Positions 13,516 through 26,389 of a stretch of 64,000 nucleotides of DNA are shown in pieces (the stretch's first letter is position 1; each line of letters starts with the position of its first letter). The DNA comes from Umbellularia californica (taxonomy: Eukaryota > Streptophyta > Magnoliopsida > Laurales > Lauraceae), in assembly GCA_028538565.1 (NCBI GenBank), contig JAPQWN010000006.1, forward strand, positions 68,994,984 through 69,058,983. Reading direction: 5' to 3'. A program made the position numbers and the translations under genes. The notes below the pieces were generated by a model. The model saw only the letters and a list, made by a program, of their open reading frames with translations, made no database searches and was not told the origin of the DNA.

Positions 13516-13524
13516 GCAAAACTC

Positions 13525-16500
13525 AACATGGAACCCCAAGAGTGAGTTCCTAGGTGTGGATGGGGAAAATCAAGTCTAGACTTTTTCATGTCTAGTTCCT
13601 TGCATCAAACTTCCACCTTTTGAACATCCAACGAGAACACTATTAGAATTTATTATGATAAGAATTTGGGATGTTTTTTTTTTTTTTTAACATAATGTGG
13701 TGGTTTGTCTCTCGCATTTGAATGTTATGTTTCTTTCACAAAAATTTTAAATTCTAGCCACCTAATGGGCCTCTTTCTTTCATAGAATTCAAGGACTTCA
13801 TGTCTAGCAATGGTGGAATTTCTGAATGCTCCCTTGTACTTGAGTATTTAGAAATTCCACCAAAAGGTAAATGAGCTGGAATTCTTGAATTTTAAAGATT
13901 ATTCGAGACCTTTTAAGTGGCTGAAATTTTGAAATACTTGTGAAGAAATATTTGCAAATGACAGGTGACAAAGTGTCACAGAATGTTAAAAATCCCCAAC
14001 ATGGTGAATTCCTATCAAAGGAATTTTAGTAAAGAAACATGCTCAAAAGGTTTCAAATGACCTTTTGACATTCATAAAATTCTATATATATATATATATT
14101 TTGGCTTTTTGTTGGAACTTTAAATGCTCCATCAAGAGGATAAACTTAAAATTCCACGTGAAAGGGACAGCTTCTGAAGAATTTGAGATTCTCTAAACAT
14201 GAATTCTTGCAATTCTAAGAAAGAAATAAGCACTAAAGTCTAGAAGTAGGTTTCCATTCATTTGAAGAGAAGGATTTTCTCTCAAACTTCATTTTCTTCT
14301 CTAAGACTAATCCCTTGTTCTTGTACTTTAACATATAAATTTGGAGATTTTTTAAGGACTTGAGAAAAAGTACCTCAAATCTTATTTGAACCCTATCAGG
14401 AATTTTTTTTTCTCTTTTTTTTTTAAATGATGATTGAGGAAATGATCTGCTTCATTTTGAGGCACCAATCATTTAGAGCCATTGTACCTAAGAGAAATCA
14501 AAGACAATAAAAATTAGATCCCCTCTATTTTCTTGGGAAATACATCTCATTCCATTCATTTAATAATTCATTTATTTTTAACCCTATATTTGAGGGTCGA
14601 TCTCTTTTTTCCTTCATTATTGTTTACAAGAAGGAAAAACCATAGAACAATGACCAAATCCACTATGAAAATTAGAGTTTACAAACTTTTCTTTTCAAGT
14701 TACTACGTCAAGGATAATGTACCAATGTGCACAAGGACCTTATCTTTGTACTCTCTTCATGGAAGGAAAAAATGATAAAGTCTCACACTTTTCTTTCAAA
14801 GCCACTAATTTAAGGATTATCTTTTAATTAAGGATTATCTGATCTTAATGTGTGTACAAATATCATGTCTTTGTACTCTCTTGATGGAAGAGAAATGAAA
14901 ACTATATCTCACTTTGTAACTCACTAACAATAATAAACTCATATTTTATCTTCTAGGCCTCCTCTCTTACCATCTCTACAACTCTTTGCATCTTATCTAA
15001 AGAAAGAAAAGAAGAGAACGGGGCTATATAATTTAGTTTTCTTTACACACACATATATATGAGTCACAACTCACAATGTGTGTCAAGTATGTGCCCTCAC
15101 AAGGTTTTCTTGCTTGGAATTGGACAAAAGCCTAATAACCAAGTGAAGGGGACCACACAAGCTAATGGACCTAAAGTTCAACAACAACAATATAATGACA
15201 GTGGTTTGTGTTAAAAGTTCTAAGAACATAAAGTAATTTAGTTTGTAAGGGATCGACCTTAACATTTTTCTGAATTCATTTTACACAAGTCAAAACAAAA
15301 GCATAATTTTCATCATTAGAGCCTTATCACATCAATCTAATTACTTCGGCCAAAATAGTTCTACTAGAAAAACCTTATTTATCTAAAAAACTTGAAATGG
15401 TATCTACTTTAACTATACTTGTCTGCATTTGTTGTATTTGATAGATGTTTACATTAATTTAGATAGGTGTCTAGATTCAACATATCATCTTGTAAACTTT
15501 CACAAATACCCACTTTCTCTTTACAATGGTAAACTCAATGAGTAACGTTGCAATGTGCCAATTGCAAAAATGGTCTTTTCTTAATTTGATAAACACTCAC
15601 ATATGCTACCCAAGTCCTTAACCAATCGGGTAGCAACCATGAATTGATCTTTGGCTGCCCCCATAGAAAGAGACATGCCTTACCGATGGATTGGACAAGT
15701 AATTTTTAACTTAAGAAAATTAAAATATAATTTTACATGAAGGTGTTTTTTTTTTTCCTTTTTTCTCATTTTTTTCAATTTTATTGTGGCAAATATTCAC
15801 AACAAAATTTCTTTTATAACCTAGGGTATCTCTTGCACAACCCAGCCAATGAGCCTTTAGCCCTAAGCCCGAGGGACACTTGATTTTGGACGGTCGATAA
15901 CTAATCCTTAGGGGCATATACAAACCCCCATATCCACATGCATCAGGTAAAAAAATAATAAAGATGCTCAAATTCTTAGATTTTGAAATTGCCTCACTAG
16001 TGGTTTCCCAATAAATGCACAGCTAAATTTAGATTATTGCTAAATTAGATAATTATCATATGTTGAAGAATAAACAACGGAGATTGTTAATTTTTAAAAT
16101 AGGGAAAAAAGACAATGGTAATAAAAAGACTCATCAGTATTTAGTAGAGACTCACACAAGTGATATTAAAACATCAGATATGATAACAAGGGAAAAAGAT
16201 CTTCACCTTACACTAAACAAAAGCTACAAGGCACTAAGCTTTCTAGGCTCTTATCCACTTTATTAAGGACAAATCTCAAGAAATTGGAGCAAATCCTAGT
16301 CAGCCTTTGAACTGAGGTTATCGGCCGGTCTTGTATAGATGGGGATTCCAAAGGAGATGTAAAAATACCTATTAAAACTTAAGAGAGATTTTCACTTAAG
16401 TTAGGGCATGTTTGGTAAAAAGGTGAGGAATTAGTGGATTTGAGGATTCCTCGTTCTCCTTGGAACAAGGATTTCTCACAAAGAATTTATATGGCTAAGG

Positions 16501-17560
16501 ATTTCTCATATTGATATTTGTGCATATGTTCCATATAACTTAGAGAAATTTGAATTGATTGGTACATAAATCCAAAAAAATAGGGATTTTCAAATCCAAA
16601 GGGAGAGGGTTCGGCTCAAGTCCTCAGGGGATTTATAATTTCCAAATGCGGGGTTTCCACAATTCGTGGAAAACCGATAAGGAATCCTCTACGTTCTTAT
16701 TGCCAAAAGTGACATGAAGGAAAACTCAAAATCATTTTCTTAACTTCAATTTGTCTCCATCATTTAAAGGAAATATGAGAAGTACCTTACCATGAGAAAG
16801 AAAATTGCTGTGAAAGCAAACAAATAAAAAAGGGAATTGAAATTACACATACTTCTTCCTACTATGCATGCATATGCAGCCATCCATCACACTTTCATTA
16901 TTGCTATTCTAACAAAAGTTTTATTAAAATGAATTGTGGAGACTTTCTAAAATCTGATATAAAGGATTACTTTCTACCCTATAATCATCATCTGTATCCC
17001 AGTCTTACATGTTTTATTAAAAGAAGATATGGTGGTGGAAAATCCTAATCCAATCTTATTCAACTCAACCCTAGCTGGTAATTCAGGGTCCATCCATTCA
17101 AGTTCTATTTGGGTCCATCAAAACAAGGACTTGAGTTTCAAATAGGTTGAAAACATCAACTAGATTTTGAATTGAAATAATCCAAAGCCTAACTTGTGCA
17201 GTCTAAAACTATGATGGTGAGTGAATTCTGGCAAACAGTCATTGTGATAGGTTTTGTCCTATGGTGGGTAGACAAAAGTAAACCATCCTTGCCTTTGAGG
17301 TCTAGTCTCTGATAGGGCCAGCATTGGCTCCATTCCAATCGTTTTTGTGCGGTCCAAAAGTTGTAGTCACTGCAAGCAGCATGTGAATGCTATGGATCTT
17401 TGAATGATCCAAACTAGGGTTCTCATCTCCCTGTAATAGCAATCTCATGGTGTCATACTTGTGGTAGAAGACTGCTCTATTAGAAACTCCATGTCTCTCG
17501 ACTAGGATGGGAAAATATGTCATACGAGTTAAATAATGATCCAAAACTGTCTAACAAGAG
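13525..17560. other. Intergenic, AT-rich, no gene
   Basis: Short (TA)n near 14084-14099 and an unpaired GGCATGTTTGG TIR-like word at 16405. Nothing else delimited. Confidence 0.5.
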
Positions 17561-17672
17561 TTTGATCCCAATCCGAACTCTTTTAGGGTCGCATTTTAAG
17601 ACTTTAAGCGGGTTTGTTTGACCCCAATCCAAGCTCTTTTAGGATCACATATTAAGTCTTTAAGCGGGATCG
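17561..17672. repeat. Tandem duplication, 2 x 56 bp
   Basis: Two head-to-tail copies containing TTTGA(T/C)CCCAATCC, CTCTTTTAGG and CTTTAAGCGGG, about 85% alike by eye. Surrounding minus-strand frames of about 80-100 codons are open but match nothing I recognise; an old LTR is possible. Confidence 0.75.
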
Positions 17673-18517
17673 TGGTAATTAATAAACTGCTTAATTCGAC
17701 GTGAGCATCATGACAGGTGAACCACATGATTTTTGGGTCATACAACATTAAATCAAAAATTATATTTATGATAGCTGTCCTTATGGAGATTCTATGAGAA
17801 TTAGTTTGAAGCCCCTTTTCCCTATGTACAGACAAACCGGCACTGACCACAATTTGACACTCATTCAAACTCATGACCTTAACATTTCCCACATAATTCA
17901 TTTTGCTGACTCCAACATAATTTGGACAAGGTTTTGATGATGTTGATTTTGGGATAGAAAGTTTTTTCCATGTTTTATTATTGTGGGACCATGTGTGACT
18001 ACATGTTTGGGTTATCTAAATGATTATAGAATTATGTTGGAATGGACCTATTTTTTAATGCTCATAATCCTTATTAGTGGGACGCATTAATTGGCTGCTT
18101 ATGTGTGGTACTTATGGACACAATGTTACTTATATATTGTTATGGGCTTGGCAACTCATATGATAAATCAGCTTTGTGGTATGGGTTTCTCAACCTTTCA
18201 TGTTTCAGTTAACCGGTTATGGCTTGCTGTATTTACGGATTTATGGATTGTATAAATTGGGTCCGTAGGTTCTTGATTGGATTTTTTTTTTTTTCTCTAA
18301 AGCTTGTATTATTAATCTCCTAAAGCATCAATTTAATTACCATTCATTGACATTTACTATCTGTTTTTTCTTGAATTTTAATTACAAAACAATAGTACAT
18401 TTGGTGGAGAAAGCAACTCCATTTTCATTAAACAGGTCTATTTTCATCAAATTTAAACTGTTTATAATGACATTGACCCCTATACTTCTAATGGATTATA
18501 ATTGACTCCAATCCTGG

Positions 18518-18629
18518 ATTGATGAAAGTTTCACGATATGTGATTAGACAACATGTGCATATATATGTGTGTGTGTGAGTATTGATGAAAGTTTCACAAT
18601 ATGTGATTAGACAACATGTGCATATGTGT

Positions 18630-18631
<2 letters not shown>
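18518..18631. repeat. 63-bp direct duplication leading into a microsatellite
   Basis: ATTGATGAAAGTTTCACGAT and its near copy 63 bases later, each followed by ATGTGATTAGACAACATGTG and a TG-rich run. The second copy merges into the long (TG)n(AG)n tract. Confidence 0.8.

Positions 18632-18688
<57 letters not shown>
18622..18688. repeat. (TG)n(AG)n compound microsatellite
   Basis: Interrupted TG repeats followed directly by about 14 AG repeats. Likely length-variable. Confidence 0.9.
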
Positions 18689-18689
<1 letters not shown>

Positions 18690-18691
<2 letters not shown>

Positions 18692-21010
18692 ATTGGGACT
18701 TGGGAGACTGATATTTTTATAAATAATGACAAACTTACACCAATGGATGCAAGGGCAAAGCTATTATTTTAGGGTACTTATCCAATCTTGTTACGATATA
18801 GATTTGGCGAACATAGAAGGTACTAAAATGAAAAATATGAATTTATAACTAAATACTGAAGCCATAAGGGCCTACCAAATATGAGAAACTTTGGAATGCG
18901 CATATGAAAAAAACCAAAGAAGTATAGATGAAAATTGAATATGGCCATCCAATAACCCCCATTCGAAATGTGTCTTGTATTGCCCCCCAATTGGAGAGAG
19001 AAAAATGCCCTAATTCACAGGAATAGATTTCTTGTTGAGTTCCAATTTCCACTCTCATTTCCATCTCATATCATTTACACACTTGTTTACAAGCAATTTC
19101 CATGGAAAGATGAAATTGCCACATCATCAAACTCCATGGTTTTTAAATACTTCGAAAAGGTTTTCTGCGGAAGTTAGAAATTCATGTTTGGTGCAAATTC
19201 TTTTTCCTCGATGAATTGGTCCTAATGTTGTTTGGTGCAGAGGATTCCTTTTTGAAAACTACTATAAAAGAGAAATTTTTATATGAAAATGGACTTTCCA
19301 TGTCCTGGATATGAAGTCTATTTCCAGGCTTAGAAAGGAAAAAGCTGATGTGGCAAAAAAGCAATTTTGCAGAAAACTGTCACACCAAATACAAGAAAAA
19401 AGGGTTTTCTACGGAAAAACACCTCATTTTTTGTGGAAATGGGCCACACAAACATGCCTTGAGAGAAAGGATTCTGTGTTGAAGTTTGAATCGGAGTTTT
19501 CATAGAAATAACTTTTGTGAAACCATATAAAGTTCTAATTTGTTTGATCTAAGCCATTCATATGAGACTTTTCATGATTGTGCCGTCACATGCATGGTTC
19601 AAAATCGCAGCGGCCGCATTATCGGTTGAGCGGTTTTAAAAATAATAACTCTATTGTCTTAAATATAGTATAGCCAAGCATTTTTTTCAAATACTGTTTT
19701 TTTCTTATTTCTTCTCCCCTACTTTTTCTAAAGTTGTCTCTACCTTTAAATGGTTTCAAATCACTAAAAAAAAAATACAATATTGGCTGCTACTCAAGGT
19801 TCATATTTTTTTACCACTTAGAATTTCACACATTTATGTCGCTACGTATTACCACAACCGCTACGTATTGCCCTCTATGTAGCATTTTGGTCACTTGCTG
19901 TTACGCTCACCGCAACTGTTATTTTGATATTTTGTCGCATGAGTTTTACTTCAATTAAAGTTGTATACACTGTTGAATTGACCATTATTAATAACAAATG
20001 AAATAAGTGTAGAAACCAGCCCAAGAGTCATGTTAGCCATCCAGAATAAACAAAAGAGAACTAATCTAATGGTAAAAATAAAAAAAAATTGCATTGAATG
20101 AGCAGAGACATGAGCTGCTTTCTAATGGTGCATAATCCTCAAAGTGTGCCTACCATTACCAACCTTGGAACTTGTCTTTTCTGGGCCGATGATATGCAAG
20201 AGGGAACTATTTCTACATTAATCAAGCTTTAATTGATAATATTGAAAGTGAAGCTGCACTGTAAAGTGGCATACCCAATACCCCATATATATGGACAAAT
20301 GCTCAAGACCCACCTCTCAGATAAAACCCAAAACAGAAAGGCCCACTTTGAGTTGTAGGGATTCCACCCTTTTATGTAGATTCTGTAGCGCATTATTTTT
20401 TGTGGCAGAAAAGAAAACCCTAATTACTGAAATGCTGGGCCTCAAAAGGTAGTGGGGCTACTTTGCCTTCTTATAATTCTGCTCTTTTTGCTGCAAGAAC
20501 CAAAAGCAATGTCAAGTGAAATGGACATATCCATATAGAGAGGGACATACCCTTTCCCCTTTATGTATTTCTCTTGGAACAATTGAAGGTTTGGGAGACC
20601 AAAACCTTTGGCTTTGATGTTGGCCCCAAAAAGATTCAGCTTTGAAAGCTATAGACCCATATCCATCAACTAGTACAAAAATGGTGGTCCTGCCCTGCCA
20701 GTTTCAGATTGCTAAAGCTTTATAGAGCAGCACTGCAGAGCCACATCACCACATCAATACAAGTCTTGATACAGTCCCCATTGAGGTGGGATCTGCTTTA
20801 TGTTACAACGTTTCATTCTATATGTACTTGTTATATTGATTTTTTTTAATTGTATTCTATGGTGAACTACATGGGTCTTTAATTTTACTCAGTAAGTTCC
20901 AGCTAGATGGATAGTAGTTGAGATCATAGTTAGCAGACAAAATGGGTTGAACAGATATTTGCGAGTTGACTCAACTGGGTCACGTACTGAGTGACCAAAT
21001 CGATTGAATT
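18690..21010. other. Intergenic, no gene
   Basis: AT-rich sequence with short unrelated frames only. Nothing recognised. Confidence 0.5.
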
Positions 21011-21196
21011 GAGTTAGCTCAGTTGGCCTAGGACCCCCGGTTTGCACTCGAAGGTTATTGGTTCGAAACTGCACTTCCACACTGGGGCTACATAGGCGTT
21101 TACCCAGCTTTCCTATAGGGCCGGAGGGATTAGTCCAGCTCAATAGGTTGGTAACCCTCCAATAGTAGAAGAAGAAGAGGAAGAAGAAAAAAAAAT
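21011..21196 (+). mobile_element. tRNA-derived SINE
   Basis: A-box TTAGCTCAGTTGG at 21014-21026 and B-box GGTTCGAAACT at 21060-21070, correctly spaced for internal RNA polymerase III promotion. A unique body follows, ending in a GAA-rich/A-rich tail near 21167-21196. No clear target duplication was found. Confidence 0.75.
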
Positions 21197-21380
21197 CCTG
21201 AGTCAAGACAAGTGTAGGTTTTTTTAAGGTAAAAGTCAAGACAAATGAAGTTGGAACCCAGCTGATACTTCATTGATATTTCACGACTTTGCTAGAATCA
21301 TCCGAGTTTCTCCAACCAAGTCATCGGAGGCATTTTCTTATTACAAGAAGGAAAAATATAAAGTACAAAGCAGAAAAATC

Positions 21381-21680
21381 ATTATCATCAACATCATCAT
21401 CAAAAAAGCCTTGTCTTAAGTATTTTGGGTTCAGCTACAAGAATTTTATTTCTCTATTTTGATCTATCTCGATTCAAATCCTTAGATATGTTCCATTTCT
21501 TAAGATTTATCTTTACTACTTCCATTCATGTCTACTTCAGCCTATCCTTTTTTCTTGATGGGTCATCAACCTATGTAAAAAAAACTTCCTCTCAACAACA
21601 CCATTGCTCTCTTGACTTATCACCATCGACTGATTCTACTTATAAATACCGTCGAAAGTGCTCATTTTAGATTCTATCTT
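21381..21680 (-). mobile_element. 3' end of an RTE-like LINE
   Basis: On the minus strand the sequence ends GTAGCTGAACCCAAAATAC, AAGACAAGGCTTTTTTG, then (ATG)n. This is the common 3' terminus of plant RTE-type LINEs (GACAAGGCTTTG plus TTG/ATG repeats). No intact coding part remains. Confidence 0.6.
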
Positions 21681-22643
21681 TCCAAATTTTACCATACATT
21701 CATCCTAAAATATATGTAAATTTCACATCATATAAATTAGGACGTTCTTTAATGAAAACTGAAATTCGAAAACTTAATTCATATAAAATTTGAATAGATG
21801 TTTTAAATTTGTTTTTACATCTATTTTTTATATTTTAGTTGCATAATACATAGTTATGTTTCTAATAGAAAATGCAAAAAAACTAATTTAGTAACCATCC
21901 CAAATGGACTCACTGAGTTTCCTGATTTAATCATCTTAACAACTGGCTGAGTCAGATGAACCTATTGGATAAAAAAACCTGTGGTTAAGACCATGCAAGC
22001 TGCAAAGTAGTAGAGAAGACATTTTAAAGCTTTGGGTTGTCTCCTAGAAACATGCTTTGTCTGCATCTGAAATGTTTGGGTTGGGCCACTAATGATCTCC
22101 TGGGTAGTTACCAATCTCTAGAATAATTAGAGTAATGACAATCTGTCTTAGTTGGCTTATGGGGATTGCTGACGCTAGAATTGATGTTTTCTAGATGACA
22201 TTTAGGCACCCCTGGACTGGTGCTAGTTTTGGAACAAATCAAATTACATGTTAGCTGAGTGCAAGATTTTGTGATTGATATGGGAGATCTGTTGTGTCTG
22301 TTATTTAAGTGATGTTTTGGAATTTTGATAGTTTTGAAAGGATGATCATGCGGTTAGTAGAGCACATGAGTATTGAATACCTTGTCTAGAGAAGCATTGA
22401 CAATCCTTTCATTCTTGCCCAATTATGAAAACAATATCACTTAAATGATGATCTCTTTTGCTGTAGGGATGGATCATGCAACCACCTAGTGCTCCCAAAG
22501 AAGAGGGCAGCATCAAATAGAAATGTATTTCCTTCTTACTTCACTGTTGCTTCCCATGTCTTCCTTTTAGGATAAACATATTTTATCCACAAGTTACAAT
22601 TGATTATCCCTTCTTATGGCCCCACGCATTTCACCCAAACCAA

Positions 22644-22676
22644 CCCCCCCCCCCCCCCCCCAAAAAAAAAAAAAAA
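22644..22676. repeat. C-run followed by A-run
   Basis: About 18 consecutive C directly followed by about 15 A (roughly 22644-22676), then a CA repeat. Homopolymers of this size are error-prone in assembly. Confidence 0.85.
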
Positions 22677-22749
22677 CACACACATGCGCACGGTGGACAT
22701 GACATTTGCTTGCGGGAAGTACTATTTATAAAGATGTTTACATGGCTTG

Positions 22750-22890
22750 TCAAACATGGCTCTGATACCGTGTAAGATATTAGGTATCAATCCAAAAGCT
22801 TAAGCTGATAAGTAGAAGACCCATATAGGTATGTGAAGGCTATCAAATCCATGGGCAACGTGGGATGTGGAAATTTCCCAACAGTTGTTT
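22750..22890 (-). mobile_element. LTR/primer-binding-site remnant, minus strand
   Basis: On the minus strand: TTGGGAAATTTCCACATCCC, CACATACCTATATGGGTC, CAGCTTAAGCTTTTGG, and then GGTATCAGAGCC, which matches the initiator-Met tRNA primer-binding site. Only the LTR end and primer site remain; no coding part follows. Confidence 0.55.
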
Positions 22891-22899
22891 GCTCCACTT

Positions 22900-25800
22900 G
22901 TGAAAAATAGAGTGAAAGATGAAATGTACTTTATTTACCAGTGTTTCGGGTTTCAAGGTATGCAAACATACATGAGTGCTTTAGCTAGCATCATCAGAGT
23001 AAATGTGTGCACAGGCACACAAGTGCACACATAAGCATTGCAATCAACTAATAAATGTCTTACGGATAGAGTTAATTATCTCTTTAGAAGCAATTATGAT
23101 CTATGACAAAGTGAACCCAAGGTTCCCCACCTTCGTTTTTATTTAAACTCATATTAAGGAATGATGTTGGCTTTTCCTCTATGCTATCATACTATAATAA
23201 TCCATGTACTATTGAATATGATCATGTCCACCACTAAAAAGACTAGCCATTTAGTTGTCTTGGTGGGCCATCTTTGAATTTTGATCCCTCAACATTTTCT
23301 CCAATTTCCTCTAAAAAAAAATAGATATATGACTCATTCCATCACAGCAATGGAGCCTCTAAGGCTGCCACTTGGACCAATCCAGGAGAACTGTCCTTAA
23401 GTGCCACGGAAGGACAAAGAACAACCTCACTACCCTCATAAAAATTCCTAATCCAACTTCAATTTCATTTGGGTCACCTTCTTCTTGTGTCCTCTCTTGC
23501 TTTTTTTTTTTTTTTTTTTTGATTCATGTGTTGTGATGGTTTTATATTTAGAACATAGATGTCTAAATAGCCTTTGTTTTTGTCTCCATGTTTATCTTTC
23601 TCATCTTTCATTATTTTGTAGTCCAAGGGACGTTTTGTTTGCGAAGCAGAAATATTCGATTCTCTTCATAGGATGATAAGGTTTGGAAGGCTTTTTTTTT
23701 TTTTTTTTTTTTTAACCAACTACCATGGAACCAAACAACCACATGCTATGATTGGGGATCTTTGAATTACTCTCTAAAATATTCAAATCAAAGACTAAAC
23801 TAAAATGGTTGGAGTCATTGATTTTTGTCTGGAGTCTAACAAACCTTGCTTATGTGAGAGAGGTTACCATGGTTTCGCATCAATATCAGACTGTACAGTT
23901 GGATTTAAAACCAATTTGTATCGGAGATACAGGTGGTACACTTCAGTTGAATCAACCTGATTTCATTTTCAGCTGAAAAGTAGAATAATTTGCATGCACA
24001 CAATCACACACAGTCTATAAATGAGGGTTGCCAATTTCTCATTAGTTTCATTAACAGTAATCCTCTCAGTAACCAAGAAGTGACAAATTATTTGTACTAG
24101 GTTGCAACTGAACCCCCAGCTTGATAATGGGGTTTCAAAATAAAGGCTTATAGAGGCTATTTGCTTTCAAAGGGAAAACTTGGATTTTCACCTATATCTT
24201 TTTCCTAGTTTTGCTTGAATCCTTCTTCCTTGGATTTAGGAAATTTTAAAGATGAGAGGATGAAATGGGTTTTGTGGTTTAATGGGATCTTCAATTGAGT
24301 GTTTTACTCCCCTTCTTTTAAAGTGTCAAGACTAGTGTGATGGGATTGAGGAATAATAGGATTGTACCAGTTTAAGTCTTGCCTAAACCAATTATGTAAC
24401 ACCCATCTTAGAATAATAATTATTATTCATAGTCGTAATAATAAAAATAATTATTGGTTATCCTCAAAGAAAATAAAAAAGAAAGAAAAATAAAAAAAAA
24501 TAGAATTCAGAGGAAGAATTTAATGCTATAATACTATATGCCTCCTTCATTTGTATGGAATTGGAATCTTAGGAGTTCTTAAAAATATATTCCTATCACA
24601 GTGACTAAAATTGAAGAAAGGAATGTAAAGATCCACAAATTGCCATCAAATAGTTTCATCTTTGATAGAAAATAAGTGGGTAGCTATAATCCTAGGAAAT
24701 CAAATCTTAGGAAAGTCAAGGCTTCATCAACATCTCCACCTCATATCTTTCACCTCACTTCTTAAGCATTCCTTCTCTAGAACCCATTTACCACGTAATC
24801 CTAGGAAAAATTCTATGCAAACAAACGAGCCCCAAGTAATCAGGATCCAAAGAAAAAGTCAACTAATGGCTGTTTAGACTCGAGGATTATTTGGATTTTG
24901 AAACCTTCAGGTTTTTTAAAATGACCAGATACCGAAATCAGATTCACATTACTGATTCAACAATCCATGTCAGAAATCCTAACATCCAACTGACTGGCTC
25001 TAAGGAAGCACGTTGATGCCATAGGCATTTCAAACATGGCGCCCAAACAAGTCTACCAATCAGCAACCAATGCCAAAAGTTTCACATAAACTTTTATTAC
25101 CTTAACATCAAGGCATCAAAGAACTGTTGTGATGTCACCTAATATGATTATGATCTTAATGTGGAGTGCTTGACTTTGAAAATATCAGTTCTCCAGTCAT
25201 CAGAGCCAACCCAGTACTCTTCCAACATCAAAACCATTCGTTAGTTCATATGTTGTTAGATTACAACATGATTTCAAAGTAGTCATAGCAGACTGGGGGA
25301 GGTACAATCTGTTGCTTACAATAACATCACCTAATTGCCAGCCATGAACAAAACAATACATGACAACACCTACTAATATATTAACAATAACACTCTTGGA
25401 CTTTTAACAAGTATCGAGACTCCTCAAGGTTAAAAAAGTCACATGTTTTAGTCCTACTATTGATCAATATGGCACTACCAACCATCAAGAAGTTTTATAA
25501 CATATCTAGTACAAAAACTATAATTAGTAGTTTGTTACAGTTCAAAATTTTCAAGCAATAGTATCTTTTGTTCTCGAGACTCAAGTCTTACTTTCATACT
25601 ACAGCTCACTTCAAGCCATCTTCTCCCCATCAAAGAATAAAACAAATCAATCCAATTTCTAGCATATAAAATATGTGATTTTGGGGAATCTAGGCTTAGA
25701 TTTATTGTACGCTTTATATAGTACTGAAAGATGGGATTTGGGATCAGATTAGGTACTTGGTCATCATCAAGTTCATATGTTTGCTCTCTCTAGTGAAAAC

Positions 25801-26310
25801 AACATAATTATTGGTTAATGATTGTCCGCTAACATGAGATTTTCTGGTATGATATAGTTCATGGGGTCTTTCTCTGAATGATTTCTACTGAATAAATATT
25901 AACAGAACCTTAATGAAATGAAAAGGAACCAACATATGACAAATTTCTAATCATAGTTGATCAAATATTGTCATTAAAAATGGTACAACATTCACTCCGT
26001 CCAAATCAAAGGTAGGCAGAATATTGTGCTTAGTAGATTTGTGAAGATCATCAAATTAGTACAACGTTGATAGGTGAAATATAATACTATAATCCCTCGT
26101 GAGGCATGCAACTTATAAGTGGAAAAAACTGATTGGTTCGGCAGAAAAACTGAGCGAAATAGACAAAGGCTGATATATCATTTTACATTGCTTAGGTAGC
26201 TATTGATCTTTAAACATGACTCACATGAACCTGTATTACATCAGTAAGATTCAGGTGGCCCATGTCGCAGACCTTGACACAAACTCTTTTGGCGGTCAAG
26301 TACAGTTTTC
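22900..26310. other. Intergenic, no gene
   Basis: T-runs at about 23500 and 23693 and ATT/AAT-rich sequence at 24410-24500. No coding region or complete element recognised. Confidence 0.5.
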
Positions 26311-26312
26311 CG

Positions 26313-26314
<2 letters not shown>

Positions 26315-26383
<69 letters not shown>
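26315..26383. repeat. (TG)n(AG)n compound microsatellite
   Basis: About 20 TG repeats followed by about 14 AG repeats, the same order as the tract near 18.6 kb. Confidence 0.92.
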
Positions 26384-26389
26384 CTAATG

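Noticed and set aside
17302..17901. Minus-strand frames of 80 and 101 codons
   Set aside because: No recognised family; overlap a tandem duplication and are separated by stops.
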